A stretch of DNA of 54,364 bases from Acidovorax facilis. GTDB taxonomy: Bacteria; Pseudomonadota; Gammaproteobacteria; Burkholderiales; Burkholderiaceae_C. Location of the stretch: NCBI RefSeq assembly GCF_023913775.1, contig NZ_JAMXAX010000023.1:1-54364 (forward strand), in the 5' to 3' direction. Below the pieces are notes generated by a model that saw only the letters and a program-made list of their open reading frames with translations, was not told the DNA's origin and did not search any database. Made by a program: the position numbers and the translations under genes. Below, in pieces: positions 24,106-32,900 of this stretch. Each line of letters begins with the position of its first letter. The stretch's first letter is position 1.

Positions 24106-25539
24106 TTAACCAGTCGATTTGTTCCAGGCAGTGACCTGCTGTGAGATATACGCGTTCAGGCCATTGAGGCTGCTCAGCTGGGTATCGAGCGCGTTATACC
24201 GCTGTGTGATGCGCTTTTCAAATGCCTCGACCTTCTCATTCACCCGCGTCTGGTCCTGACTGTTGCGCTTAAGGCTCAGCTGCAAGGTGGCATCCTTGGA
24301 TTTGAAGAAACCGTCGTTGGAGAGCAGGTTGGTGGTCAACGCCTTCAGCTGGACGGCAATTCCATCGGCGGAGCCGCCACCGGTATTGCGGAACAGGTTT
24401 TTCACATCGTCGGGGTTCTCAGACAGCGCCTTGGTGAGCTTGGAGGAATCAACCACCAGGTCTCCGCCCAGCTGCTGGGTAATGCCAATGTCCGCCAACC
24501 GCTGGAAAGCACCGCCCCCTGTAGTGACCGACTGGATGGCGTTGCGCAGGGAGTTTTGCAGCGCTACGGCCGTCGAGTCACCTTGCAGTAACCCTGCCGA
24601 CTTGGTAGCGGCGTCATACTTGGTGGCGTCCTGGAGCAACTGGTTGATGGCGTTGTAGGCCTTCACGAATCCATCAATGTTGGACTGGATCGCGGAGTTG
24701 TCCTTGCTCACGGTGATATCAATGGGAGCCGTCGTCACTTGCTCGGCCTTGAAAGTCACGCCCGAAATCGTGGAGGCAAACGTATTGGTGGCCGAAGACA
24801 CCGCGATCCCGTTGACCGTGGCCTTGGCGTTGGCGGCCGCCTGCGTGACCGTGGAGCCGTTGACCAGGCGCGAAAGGCCAGTGGCGTCGGTGTTGCCCGC
24901 ACTCTGGGGGTTGGTGTCGCCGCCCTCCATGACACTCAGGCGAAACCCGAACTCCTCACCAGTGCTCTTGCTGCGCAGCAGCAAGCGCTCGCCCGACGCA
25001 TCACTGAGTACCGACGCCGTTACCCCTGCATTGGCACCATTGATCTTGCTGGCCACGTCCGACAGCTTGTCGCTCGCACTGATAGTGATGTCTACGGGCT
25101 GACCGCTGCCAGGTGTGAACGACGCGGGTGCAACACTCCACTTGCCCAGTTCGAGGCGCAGCGTACCGGATCCGAGCGCACCACCCACGGGCAGCAAAGC
25201 AGCCGATGCGGTGGCCTGCGCCTTGGCAAGGCTCTGGACCTCGACACTGAACGTGGTGGGCAGCGTGCCCCCTACTGCGGTGGCGGAAACAAATTTGGAG
25301 TCGGACGACGTGGTGGCCACGCCATTCCAACCGGTCACGCTGGTGAGCTTGCCCGCTGCGTCCTGCAGCGTGGACACCAGCGACTTGATCTGTCCAAAGG
25401 CAGAAATCTTGGTATTGACCGTGGCCGCTTGCAATTTCAGCGTGTCCAGGGGCCTCTTTTCCAGGGTGACCAACTGGGAAATGATGCTCTTGACATCAAG
25501 TCCGTTCGTGCCGACGCCTGGGGATGAAATGGTTGCCAT
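24106..25539 (-). CDS. fliD: Flagellar filament cap / hook-associated protein 2 FliD
   Basis: A 477-residue filament cap protein. The N-terminal D0 region ISSPGVGTNGLDVKSIISQL and the C-terminal SSLNGLNAYISQQVTAWNKS are conserved heptad regions; the middle (about 70-400) is the variable FliD_C domain, with LVDSSKLTKALSENPDDVKNLF-type sequence near 350. A perfect AGGAGG lies 5 nt before ATG 25539. It is downstream of, and in the same direction as, the minus-strand flagellin gene but separated from it by a strong terminator. Confidence 0.95.
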   Translation of the reverse strand: MATISSPGVGTNGLDVKSIISQLVTLEKRPLDTLKLQAATVNTKISAFGQIKSLVSTLQDAAGKLTSVTGWNGVATTSSDSKFVSATAVGGTLPTTFSVEVQSLAKAQATASAALLPVGGALGSGTLRLELGKWSVAPASFTPGSGQPVDITISASDKLSDVASKINGANAGVTASVLSDASGERLLLRSKSTGEEFGFRLSVMEGGDTNPQSAGNTDATGLSRLVNGSTVTQAAANAKATVNGIAVSSATNTFASTISGVTFKAEQVTTAPIDITVSKDNSAIQSNIDGFVKAYNAINQLLQDATKYDAATKSAGLLQGDSTAVALQNSLRNAIQSVTTGGGAFQRLADIGITQQLGGDLVVDSSKLTKALSENPDDVKNLFRNTGGGSADGIAVQLKALTTNLLSNDGFFKSKDATLQLSLKRNSQDQTRVNEKVEAFEKRITQRYNALDTQLSSLNGLNAYISQQVTAWNKSTG

Positions 25540-25649
25540 ACAAACCTCCTGAACTGGTCCAACGGAAATTATGGCGCCGAACGGCGATCAAGAACGTCCG
25601 TAAACACGCCAGGAAACCCGTCTTATCCAGCGGTCCTGGCACCCGCCTT

Positions 25650-25689
25650 CCAAAAAGCCAAAGGGCGGCGACAGAAATCTGCCGCCGCC
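25650..25689 (-). terminator. Rho-independent terminator of the minus-strand flagellin gene
   Basis: GGCGGCGACAG (25664-25674) pairs with CTGCCGCCGCC (25679-25689) over 11 bp, with one G-T wobble on the minus strand and a four-base loop. On the minus strand the stem is followed by CTTTGGCTTTTTGG. A second perfect stem, CCAGGGCG/CGCCCTGG (25699-25720), lies between it and the flagellin stop codon. Confidence 0.85.
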
Positions 25690-25736
25690 TGGGGTCCACC
25701 AGGGCGCTGCAACGCCCTGGCTGCCATGCCCGCCGC

Positions 25737-27212
25737 TTAACGCAGCAGGGCCAACACACCTTGGGGCAGCTGGTTGGCCTGGGCCACCATTGCCGTACCG
25801 GCCTGTTGCAGGATCTGGGCACGCGACAGGTTGGCCGTTTCTGCGGCGAAGTCGGCATCCAGAATACGCGAACGCGAGGAAGAAAGGTTTTCCGACGTCA
25901 CTTGCAGATTGCTGATCGACGTTTCAAAGCGCGATTGCAGAGCACCGAGCTTGGCACGCTCACCGTTGATGAAGGCCAGCGCAGAGTCCACCGTCTTCAG
26001 GGCGTTGGTGGCGTTGCTGAAAGTCGTTACGTCCAGATCAGCCACTTTTTGCAGCGCCGAACCACCAGAAACCAGTTGCCCGTTGTTCGCTGCTGCATTC
26101 ACCGAGAAGGACTTGTCAGAGTCCAGGGTGATGTAGCCACCTGCAGTGGCAGTTTGTGCTGCCCCGCCGGTAGCCAAGGTGACAGCAGCCCCTACTGCCG
26201 TTCCAGCCGCGTTGTATGACGTCACTGTCACAGCCGCTGCATTGTCCACCGTGGTATCTGCCACTGAGATGTTGTTGCCCGTGTTGTTGGTCAGAATGAC
26301 TTGGGTGCCATCAGAACTCAACGAGGCATTGACACCCGTCTTTGCCGATTGCTCGTTGATGGCAGACACGGCAGCTGACAGACGGTCCGTGCCGGTGGCT
26401 GAGCTGAGAGTGAAAGATACGGCACGTGCTGTGGTGTTATCACCGGTCAACTCCAGCGTATAAGAGCCAGTAGAGGCAAATCCCCCCAGACGAACCTCTG
26501 TACGGGCCGTGGCCGTCACGCCGGTGTCGGCCTTCAGTGCATTGATCTGGTCTGCCGTGGCCTTGGCGGTGGCACTCGCTGCGATTGTGGTCGTGCTGGT
26601 GCCCAGGTATCCGCTGATGGCGACAGAACCACCTGCAACACCATTGCTTGCGCCTGCCGATGCGCCCGACGCAATACCTGCAGAAGCTGCGTTTTGGTTG
26701 TTTCCGTACACGCTGGTGCGCAGGTTGGCCGTGGCCGCCACGATGGTCTGGTTGGCGTTGGCACCCACCTGGAACTGCTGCGTACCAAACGTGCCGTCCA
26801 GCAACTTGGAGCCGTTGAATTCCGTGGTTTGCGAGATGCGGTCCAGCTCGGACACCAGCTGACCCACTTCCTGTTGCAGGGCCTGGCGGTCGCCGGCGCT
26901 GTTGGAGGCGTTAGCTGACTGCACAGCCAGCTCACGCACCCGCTGCAAGATATCGCCAGAGGCCTTGAGCGCGCCTTCAGCGGTCTGCGCTAAGGAGATA
27001 CCATCGTTCGCATTGCGAACCGCCTGGTTGAGGCCGCGGATCTGGCTGGTAAACCGCTCCGAAATGGCCAAGCCAGCAGCGTCGTCCTTGGCGCTGTTGA
27101 TGCGCAGGCCCGACGACAAGCGCTGGATAGAGGTGTTCAGCGAGGTCTGGCTCATGCCCAGGTTGCGCTGAGCGGTGAGCGATGCCACATTGGTATTGAT
27201 GGTGGAAGCCAT
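25737..27212 (-). CDS. fliC: Flagellin (first of two divergent paralogues)
   Basis: A 491-residue filament subunit. The N-terminal D0/D1 helices ([18 protein letters not shown], then [20 protein letters not shown]) and the C-terminal [20 protein letters not shown] are the conserved flagellin ends. The central D2/D3 part (about 180-400) is Ala/Thr/Ser/Asn-rich, giving many possible O-glycosylation sites. ATG 27212 has GGAG about 9 nt upstream; an upstream in-frame extension is not flagellin-like. It closely matches the plus-strand copy at 27535 along its whole length. It is driven by a FliA-type promoter at 27350-27376. Confidence 0.97.
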   Translation of the reverse strand: MASTINTNVASLTAQRNLGMSQTSLNTSIQRLSSGLRINSAKDDAAGLAISERFTSQIRGLNQAVRNANDGISLAQTAEGALKASGDILQRVRELAVQSANASNSAGDRQALQQEVGQLVSELDRISQTTEFNGSKLLDGTFGTQQFQVGANANQTIVAATANLRTSVYGNNQNAASAGIASGASAGASNGVAGGSVAISGYLGTSTTTIAASATAKATADQINALKADTGVTATARTEVRLGGFASTGSYTLELTGDNTTARAVSFTLSSATGTDRLSAAVSAINEQSAKTGVNASLSSDGTQVILTNNTGNNISVADTTVDNAAAVTVTSYNAAGTAVGAAVTLATGGAAQTATAGGYITLDSDKSFSVNAAANNGQLVSGGSALQKVADLDVTTFSNATNALKTVDSALAFINGERAKLGALQSRFETSISNLQVTSENLSSSRSRILDADFAAETANLSRAQILQQAGTAMVAQANQLPQGVLALLR

Positions 27213-27349
27213 TGCAAATCTCCAGAAAGAACTGACTGAATATGGCGTTGCCGCCAGCCGGGGCGCCAGCACCACGCTGGCCTCCTGGGTTCGCCAGTGC
27301 TTTCAAGCCATCTGGTGAACGGCGGGCCGCTTACGGACCGTTGCAATTG

Positions 27350-27376
27350 TTTTCGGGTCGCCGCCGGAAAACTTGA
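27350..27376 (-). promoter_or_regulatory. Sigma-28 (FliA) promoter of the minus-strand flagellin gene
   Basis: On the minus strand TCAAGTTT (plus 27369-27376; 7 of 8), 11 nt, then CCCGAAAA (plus 27350-27357; 6 of 8 to GCCGATAA). The start would lie about 130 nt before the flagellin ATG. Confidence 0.8.
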
Positions 27377-27387
27377 GGGGCAAACGT

Positions 27388-27415
27388 ACAAGTTGTGCGA
27401 CTTTTTTGCCGCTTA
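27388..27415 (+). promoter_or_regulatory. Possible sigma-28 (FliA) promoter of the plus-strand flagellin gene
   Basis: ACAAGTTG (27388-27395), 12 nt, then GCCGCTTA (27408-27415). Spacing is one longer than the usual 11 and the -10 has two mismatches, so it is weaker than the minus-strand promoter 12 bp away. Confidence 0.5.
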
Positions 27416-27534
27416 TCCCCCAAACGCCCAAAAGCAGCGTCTCCACAATTCATCCATCGTTCCCCCATTGACAGCCGGACGGGTGCGCTTGAACCGGCAA
27501 ACAGATCCGTCTAGCGACGTTAAGGAGTTTCGCC

Positions 27535-29013
27535 ATGGCAGCAACCATCAATACCAACATCAGCTCGCTGACCGCGCAGCGCAACCTGGGCACCAGCCAA
27601 TCATCGCTGAACACCGCCATCCAGCGCCTGTCGTCGGGCCTGCGCATCAACAGCGCCAAGGACGACGCTGCCGGTCTGGCCATTTCGGAGCGGTTTACCA
27701 GCCAGATCCGCGGCCTCAACCAGGCGGTTCGCAATGCGAACGATGGGATTTCGCTGGCGCAGGTGGCGGAAGGCGCGATGGGGTCGGCCGGCAATATCTT
27801 GCAGCGGGTGCGGGAACTGGCGGTGCAGTCGGCCAACGCATCCAACAGCGCTGGCGACCGCCAGGCCCTGCAACAGGAAGTCGGCCAATTGGTGGCAGAA
27901 CTGGACCGGATTTCGCAAACCACCGAGTTCAACGGCCAGAAATTGCTGGACGGCACCTTTGGTACGCAGCAGTTCCAGGTGGGCGCCAACGCCAACCAGA
28001 CCATCGTGGCGGCCACGGCCAACCTGCGCACCAGTGTGTACGGAAACAATCAGAACTCAGCTGCTGCGGGTGTTGCGTCGGGCGCAGTGGCGGCGGCAAC
28101 CAATGGCGTTGCGGGTGGTTCGGTCGCCATCAGCGGATACCTTGGCACCAGCACGACCACCATTGCAGCGGGCGCCACCGCCAAGGCCACGGCAGATCAG
28201 ATCAATGCTCTGAAGGCCAACACCGGCGTGACGGCCACGGCACGTACGGAGGTGCGCCTGGCCGGCTTCAGCGCAGCAGGCTCGTACACGCTGAATCTGA
28301 CGGGTGACAACACCACCGCACGCTCAGTGTCTTTCACGCTCAGCTCAGCCACCGGCACAGACCGTCTGTCGGCTGCCGTATCTGCCATCAATGAGCAATC
28401 CGCGAAGACAGGCATCAACGCGTCGCTGAACTCGGACGGAACCCAAGTGATCCTGACCAACGATACGGGCAACAACATCTCAGTGGCAGATACCACGGTG
28501 GCCAATGCGGCGGATGTGACTGTGACGTCTTACAACGCCGCTGGCGCGTCTGTGGGTGCTGCTGGTATTACATTGGCATCCAACGCCACTGCCGACACTG
28601 CCACCGCAGGCGGCTACATCACTCTGGACTCTGACAAGTCCTTCGCGGTAAATGCTCAAGCGAACAACGGACAACTGGTTTCCGGCGGCTCAGGGCTGCA
28701 AAAAGTGGCTGATCTGGATGTAACGACTTTCAGCAACGCCACCAACGCCCTGAAGACGGTGGACTCTGCCCTGGCCTTTATCAGTGGCGAACGCGCCAAG
28801 CTCGGCGCTCTGCAATCTCGCTTCGAGACAAGCATCTCCAGCCTGCAGATTACGTCGGAGAACCTGTCCGCATCGCGCTCGCGCATCCAAGACGCCGACT
28901 TTGCGGCCGAGACCGCCAACTTGTCGCGCGCACAGATCCTGCAACAGGCCGGCACGGCGATGGTGGCCCAGGCCAACCAGATCCCTCAAGGTGTGCTGTC
29001 GCTGCTCAAATAG
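27535..29013 (+). CDS. fliC: Flagellin (second of two divergent paralogues)
   Basis: A 492-residue filament subunit, nearly the same length as the minus-strand copy and highly similar, including the central region (for example [16 protein letters not shown] and [10 protein letters not shown] occur in both). Conserved ends are [18 protein letters not shown] and [26 protein letters not shown] lies 10 nt before ATG 27535. Small differences cluster around 180-200 and 345-380. It is followed by a strong terminator and then by the putative flagellin glycosyltransferase gene on the same strand. Confidence 0.97.
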   Translation: MAATINTNISSLTAQRNLGTSQSSLNTAIQRLSSGLRINSAKDDAAGLAISERFTSQIRGLNQAVRNANDGISLAQVAEGAMGSAGNILQRVRELAVQSANASNSAGDRQALQQEVGQLVAELDRISQTTEFNGQKLLDGTFGTQQFQVGANANQTIVAATANLRTSVYGNNQNSAAAGVASGAVAAATNGVAGGSVAISGYLGTSTTTIAAGATAKATADQINALKANTGVTATARTEVRLAGFSAAGSYTLNLTGDNTTARSVSFTLSSATGTDRLSAAVSAINEQSAKTGINASLNSDGTQVILTNDTGNNISVADTTVANAADVTVTSYNAAGASVGAAGITLASNATADTATAGGYITLDSDKSFAVNAQANNGQLVSGGSGLQKVADLDVTTFSNATNALKTVDSALAFISGERAKLGALQSRFETSISSLQITSENLSASRSRIQDADFAAETANLSRAQILQQAGTAMVAQANQIPQGVLSLLK

Positions 29014-29053
29014 TTGGTCTGACCCACAACCGGGCAGTGAAGCTGCGTGAAGC

Positions 29054-29075
29054 AAGGGGCCCAGTGGGCCCCTTT
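29054..29075 (+). terminator. Terminator of the plus-strand flagellin gene
   Basis: AAGGGGCCC (29054-29062) and GGGCCCCTT (29066-29074) form a perfect 9-bp stem with a 3-nt loop followed by a short T-run, 40 bp after the flagellin stop codon. Confidence 0.85.
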
Positions 29076-29125
29076 GCACATGGCACACTGCTTTCAATGC
29101 CCCCCGCTCGTAGATCGGCGCCATC

Positions 29126-31321
29126 GTGCACACCAAAAACACCGAACCGTACGCATCCCGCCTGCATGCCGCGCTTGTTGCCGCGGACTGGCTCCTCCTC
29201 ACCCGTCTGTGCCGTCAGGTTCTGCGCAAAAACAGCCGCGACCTCAAAGCCCACCGATTGCTGGGTTTCGCATTGAGCAAGCAGCGCAAATTCGAAGCCG
29301 CGCTCCAGGCGTACCGTCAGGCCCATGCATACTGGCCTGGAGATGCCGAGTTGCTGATCAACTATGCCAACGTGCTTATCGAGCAGGCACAGAATCAGGA
29401 CGCACTACCCCTGTTGGAAGAGGTGTGCAAGCTGCGCCCACAGGAGGCCATTTCATGGATCAAGCTCGCAGAGTGCTGCTACCTGATGACCTTGCATGGC
29501 AAGGGGTTCGAGGCCAGCCAAAAGGCGGCTGCTCTGGCAACTACCCTGGAGGACCGCACTTCAGCACTCACGCAAAGTGCCATCCACCGGCGCGAACTGG
29601 GCCAAGTGCGCGAGGCAATCCAAGACTGCGAAACTGCCATCGCCCTTCGCCCCAACGATCCGGGCAACTACACCAACAAGCTGCTTTTCATGTTGGCAGA
29701 CCCCCATGTCAGTGCAGAACAGCTCTCGGCGGCAGCACGACAATTTGGCGACACATTCGAGCCCCCACTACAACCGAGCTGGCCGCGCTTTGAAGAACAC
29801 CGGGGACTTCCGTGGCGGCGTCTGAAGGTGGGTTTTTTATCTCCCGACTTTCGCGCCCATGCCGTCATGTACTTCACGGAAGGGCTGCTGGCGCAACTGG
29901 ACAGACGCCAATTTGAGGTGTTCGCCTTTTACCTCTTCCCCAAGAGCGACCATGTTACAGAGCGGGTGGAACGCCATGCAGACCACTTTGTGCGCCTCGC
30001 GGGCTTCAGCCCACAACAGCAAGCGGAACTCATTCGCGCCCAAGGCATTGACATCCTGATTGATCTCGCTGGCCACACAGGACACAATGGATTGCTCGCC
30101 ATGACACACAAAGCGGCGCCTGTGCAAGTGACCTGGCTCGGGTTTCCAGCCACTACAGGGCTCAGCGCGGTGGACTACAAGTTCACCGACGAGGTGACCG
30201 ACCCACCAGACGCCCAGGACCAATACACCGAGCAGCTCTACCGTTTACCCACGCTGTTTGCCTGCTACCGTCCCATGAGCCGCAACCCGCTGTGGCGTTA
30301 TCAACCCCGCTACCAAGTGCGTCCCACCCCCGCTCTGGAAAACGGTTTCATCACCTTCGGATCGTGCAACAACCTGGGCAAGCTCACCGACGAGGTACTG
30401 GGCTTATGGGGCCGTGTACTGGAGACTGTACCCAACTCGCGCCTGCTCATCGAGGGCAAGGGCATGGAGCGGCCGGACTTTGCCAATGCGTACCGGCAAC
30501 GCTGCCAGGGGCTTGGGTTGGACCCTGCTCGGCTAGACCTCGTCCCCCTGGACACCAACAACCAATACCTCACCTACCATCGGATCGATATCGCGCTCGA
30601 CCCCTTCCCGCTCACCGGCGGCACAACCACCTTCGATGTGCTGTGGATGGGATTGCCCATCGTCTCCATGGTCGGCGATAGCTTCAAAAGTCGTATGGGC
30701 GTGAGCCTGTTGACCTACCTGGACCGCACAGAGTGGCTGGCGGAAAGCCCCGAAGACTATGTCCGCATCGCGTGTGCGCTGGCATCTGATGCTCAGGCGC
30801 TCAACGCTTTGCGACAAGGGCTGCGTGCAGAGGTGGAGGCTTCGGCCCTCATGCGCGAAGACATCTTCAACCATCATTTTGGCGAGGGACTGCGGGTGAT
30901 GTGGCTGCGGTGGCTGGCGCAGGCAGAGCATCCGGACGATGCGCAAGCCCAGGCAAAGGCCCTTGAGTCGTGGTTACCAGGACTTCCTGAAGAGTGGTCC
31001 CACCCACCCGCACCGGAGGTGGGGCTGCGCCCCGGCCTACGGGTGCCCCTAAGTGAGGCCCATCAGCGGCTGCAAATGCTGGTGAACAAGGCAAAGGTGT
31101 CACCTCCCCCGCAGCGCGCGGAATCCGAGTCTGCCGCTACGAAGATGGAGAGCCAACACTGGATCGCCGTAACTGAACTGGCCGAAATTGTGCTCAACGC
31201 AGTGCCCCATGACCCTGTGGCACTGGCGTGTCTAGCTGAAGTCGAACACGCGCATGGCCATACCGAATTTGCTGTGACCTATTTGCGCTATGCCACCGAA
31301 GCCATGAAGACCTTGGTGTAG
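29126..31321 (+). CDS. TPR-GT41 (SPINDLY/O-GlcNAc transferase-like) glycosyltransferase, probable flagellin glycosyltransferase
   Basis: A 731-residue soluble protein. Residues about 5-230 are helical TPR-like repeats (LGFALSKQRKFEAALQAYRQ is a clear unit). From about 230 follows the GT41 GT-B fold: RLKVGFLSPDFRAHAVMYF, GIDILIDLAGHTGHN, FITFGSCNNLGKLTDEVLGL and TTTFDVLWMGLPIVSMVG. These match the bacterial SPINDLY/OGT family. TPR-fused glycosyltransferases such as Caulobacter FlmG modify flagellin. Lying next to flagellin, and converging on a nucleotide-sugar operon, it is probably the enzyme that attaches the sugar. The start is a GTG without a clear Shine-Dalgarno. A tail beyond residue about 610 has no evident domain. 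Confidence 0.9.
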   Translation: MHTKNTEPYASRLHAALVAADWLLLTRLCRQVLRKNSRDLKAHRLLGFALSKQRKFEAALQAYRQAHAYWPGDAELLINYANVLIEQAQNQDALPLLEEVCKLRPQEAISWIKLAECCYLMTLHGKGFEASQKAAALATTLEDRTSALTQSAIHRRELGQVREAIQDCETAIALRPNDPGNYTNKLLFMLADPHVSAEQLSAAARQFGDTFEPPLQPSWPRFEEHRGLPWRRLKVGFLSPDFRAHAVMYFTEGLLAQLDRRQFEVFAFYLFPKSDHVTERVERHADHFVRLAGFSPQQQAELIRAQGIDILIDLAGHTGHNGLLAMTHKAAPVQVTWLGFPATTGLSAVDYKFTDEVTDPPDAQDQYTEQLYRLPTLFACYRPMSRNPLWRYQPRYQVRPTPALENGFITFGSCNNLGKLTDEVLGLWGRVLETVPNSRLLIEGKGMERPDFANAYRQRCQGLGLDPARLDLVPLDTNNQYLTYHRIDIALDPFPLTGGTTTFDVLWMGLPIVSMVGDSFKSRMGVSLLTYLDRTEWLAESPEDYVRIACALASDAQALNALRQGLRAEVEASALMREDIFNHHFGEGLRVMWLRWLAQAEHPDDAQAQAKALESWLPGLPEEWSHPPAPEVGLRPGLRVPLSEAHQRLQMLVNKAKVSPPPQRAESESAATKMESQHWIAVTELAEIVLNAVPHDPVALACLAEVEHAHGHTEFAVTYLRYATEAMKTLV

Positions 31322-31347
31322 CAAGCCCGGCGCTCAGACTCCCCAGA

Positions 31348-32004
31348 TTAGCGGCGAAAAATGTCCTGAAGCGCGTCGCGTCGCGTCGCTTTGAAGACCA
31401 CCTGCCCACCGGGCCCTGGGTAAACCGTGCAATTGCCCGGTGAGTCCGCATTGACCAGACTCGTCCCCTGGGAGATCACGGTGCCATCACCCACCTGGCA
31501 TCCCCCAATGATGGCGGTGCCTGCATACATGACAACGCCCTCACCCAGCACCGGCGCCGCGCCATGGTTCTTTCCCACCGTTGAGTTTTGATAGACCACC
31601 AGGTAATTGCCATAGGTCGCCTTGGCAAAGACGATACCCACCGAATGGCCGATGAACATGACCTCGGGCATGTCGATCTCATAGAACAGATCAATCCCGT
31701 TGAGCGCCTTGTTCAGCCCGAAAAGCTTGGCGCAGAGCGTGCGGTTGCCCGTCGCCTTCCAGATCGTGTTGGACAGGTAGTAGAGAAACAGCGTGTATTG
31801 GGTGGAATGCAGGTGATCGAACTGGTCTGGCGTCCACCACCGCACTTCGTTGATGCAGCGGCCCAGCCGCAGTAGCGCCGCATCCAGATGCGCAGCAAGC
31901 ACGGCCGGGGCGTCGGTGTTGAGCCCGTCGGGGTAGAAGGTGGCCAATTGGCGGGCCACATAGGCGGCCAGCTCGGTGCGAGACAAGTGCAGGGGCTTCA
32001 ACAT
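31348..32004 (-). CDS. Hexapeptide-repeat acyltransferase (serine O-acetyltransferase-like)
   Basis: A 218-residue protein whose C-terminal half is a left-handed beta-helix of the acetyltransferase type (IGHSVGIVFAKATYGNYLVV, then GEGVVMYAGTAIIGGCQVGDG). The N-terminal half is helical, like that of serine acetyltransferases, but overall it is shorter and the neighbours point to sugar modification. AAGGAG precedes ATG 32004; the start overlaps the end of the upstream reductase gene by 7 bp. It is the last gene of the sugar operon and probably O-acetylates the sugar or a precursor; the exact acceptor cannot be read. Confidence 0.8.
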   Translation of the reverse strand: MLKPLHLSRTELAAYVARQLATFYPDGLNTDAPAVLAAHLDAALLRLGRCINEVRWWTPDQFDHLHSTQYTLFLYYLSNTIWKATGNRTLCAKLFGLNKALNGIDLFYEIDMPEVMFIGHSVGIVFAKATYGNYLVVYQNSTVGKNHGAAPVLGEGVVMYAGTAIIGGCQVGDGTVISQGTSLVNADSPGNCTVYPGPGGQVVFKATRRDALQDIFRR

Positions 32005-32900
32005 GTGCGGTCTCCTTGGCAAGCCGCAAGGACATCATCCAGTACATCAAAAAGAGACCGAGGCCGCCAGTGCAGCTCGGTGCGCAGACGCTCGATGTCC
32101 ACCAGCGGCACAGGGCCAGGCACGGTCTGCAGAAGGGGCAGCACCTCACAGCCCCAGCGGCGCGCCAGGCATTCGAACAGGCTGGCATTGGACACATTGA
32201 CGCCAGAGGCCACGTTATAGACAGGTTGTCGGCCGGATACGGCAATGCGGATGAGGGCCTCGACCACGTCATCCAGGTGCACGTAGTCGCGGGCGAAGTG
32301 GGGGGAGGACGACACTTCCACCCGCGCCACACCGGCGCTCCGGGCAGCCAGCACCTGCCGCAGCAGCGCGGGCAGGAAACCATCGGCATCCAGGGGCCCT
32401 TCATACACGCAGGCCAGGCGCGCCACCCGGGCACGCCCCTGGCCCGCCACATGGCACAGGGATTCGCCCAGGCCCTTGGAAAAGTCATACAGGTGGCGGG
32501 GGCTGGCAGGGTCCAGAGGTAACACGGCGGCCTCGTTCGCCAACCCCTCTCCCTGTCCGTCATACAGCCGGGTGGACGACAGGTAGACCAGAGACTCCAA
32601 CGCCCCCTGTTCCAGCCCGTACCCCAACACCTGGGCCAGATGGCTGACATGAGCCTCCACGGTATCGAAAGGACGCGCCAGATAGTCTGCCGTGAGCCCC
32701 GCGCAATAAATGACGTGCCCTAGTGGTACCAGCCAGGGCCAAGGCTCACGGCGGGCGGGGGCCCACACCTGCGCGCCCCGCGCCTGCAGGGTCGCACACA
32801 GGCGGGCGCCCACAAAGCCCGCGGCACCGACCACCGTGAAGCGCAAGCCCTGCAGGTCTCGCAGGCCCTGCGCAACCAACGGCGCTTGCTCCGAAACCAT
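31998..32900 (-). CDS. NAD(P)-dependent sugar epimerase/4-ketoreductase (extended SDR)
   Basis: A 300-residue extended short-chain dehydrogenase. The nucleotide-binding motif is VVGAAGFVGARL (about 23-34), the active-site Ser is in LVYLSSTRLYD, and Tyr-x3-Lys appears as YDFSK. FARDYVHLDDVVEALI and PVYNVASGVNVSN are typical of sugar-nucleotide epimerases/reductases. In this operon it most likely reduces the C4 keto group of the CDP-sugar as the last core step. Start and stop codons overlap with the neighbours (TGATG with the FkbM gene), so it is translationally coupled. Confidence 0.87.
   Translation of the reverse strand: MVSEQAPLVAQGLRDLQGLRFTVVGAAGFVGARLCATLQARGAQVWAPARREPWPWLVPLGHVIYCAGLTADYLARPFDTVEAHVSHLAQVLGYGLEQGALESLVYLSSTRLYDGQGEGLANEAAVLPLDPASPRHLYDFSKGLGESLCHVAGQGRARVARLACVYEGPLDADGFLPALLRQVLAARSAGVARVEVSSSPHFARDYVHLDDVVEALIRIAVSGRQPVYNVASGVNVSNASLFECLARRWGCEVLPLLQTVPGPVPLVDIERLRTELHWRPRSLFDVLDDVLAACQGDRTC

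Larger units (their letters stand above)
27213..27534. other. Divergent flagellin promoter region
   Basis: This 322-bp gap holds no gene. It contains a good minus-strand FliA promoter and a weaker plus-strand one, placed almost back to back (27350-27376 and 27388-27415), leaving untranslated leaders of roughly 120-140 nt on both sides. Confidence 0.6.
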
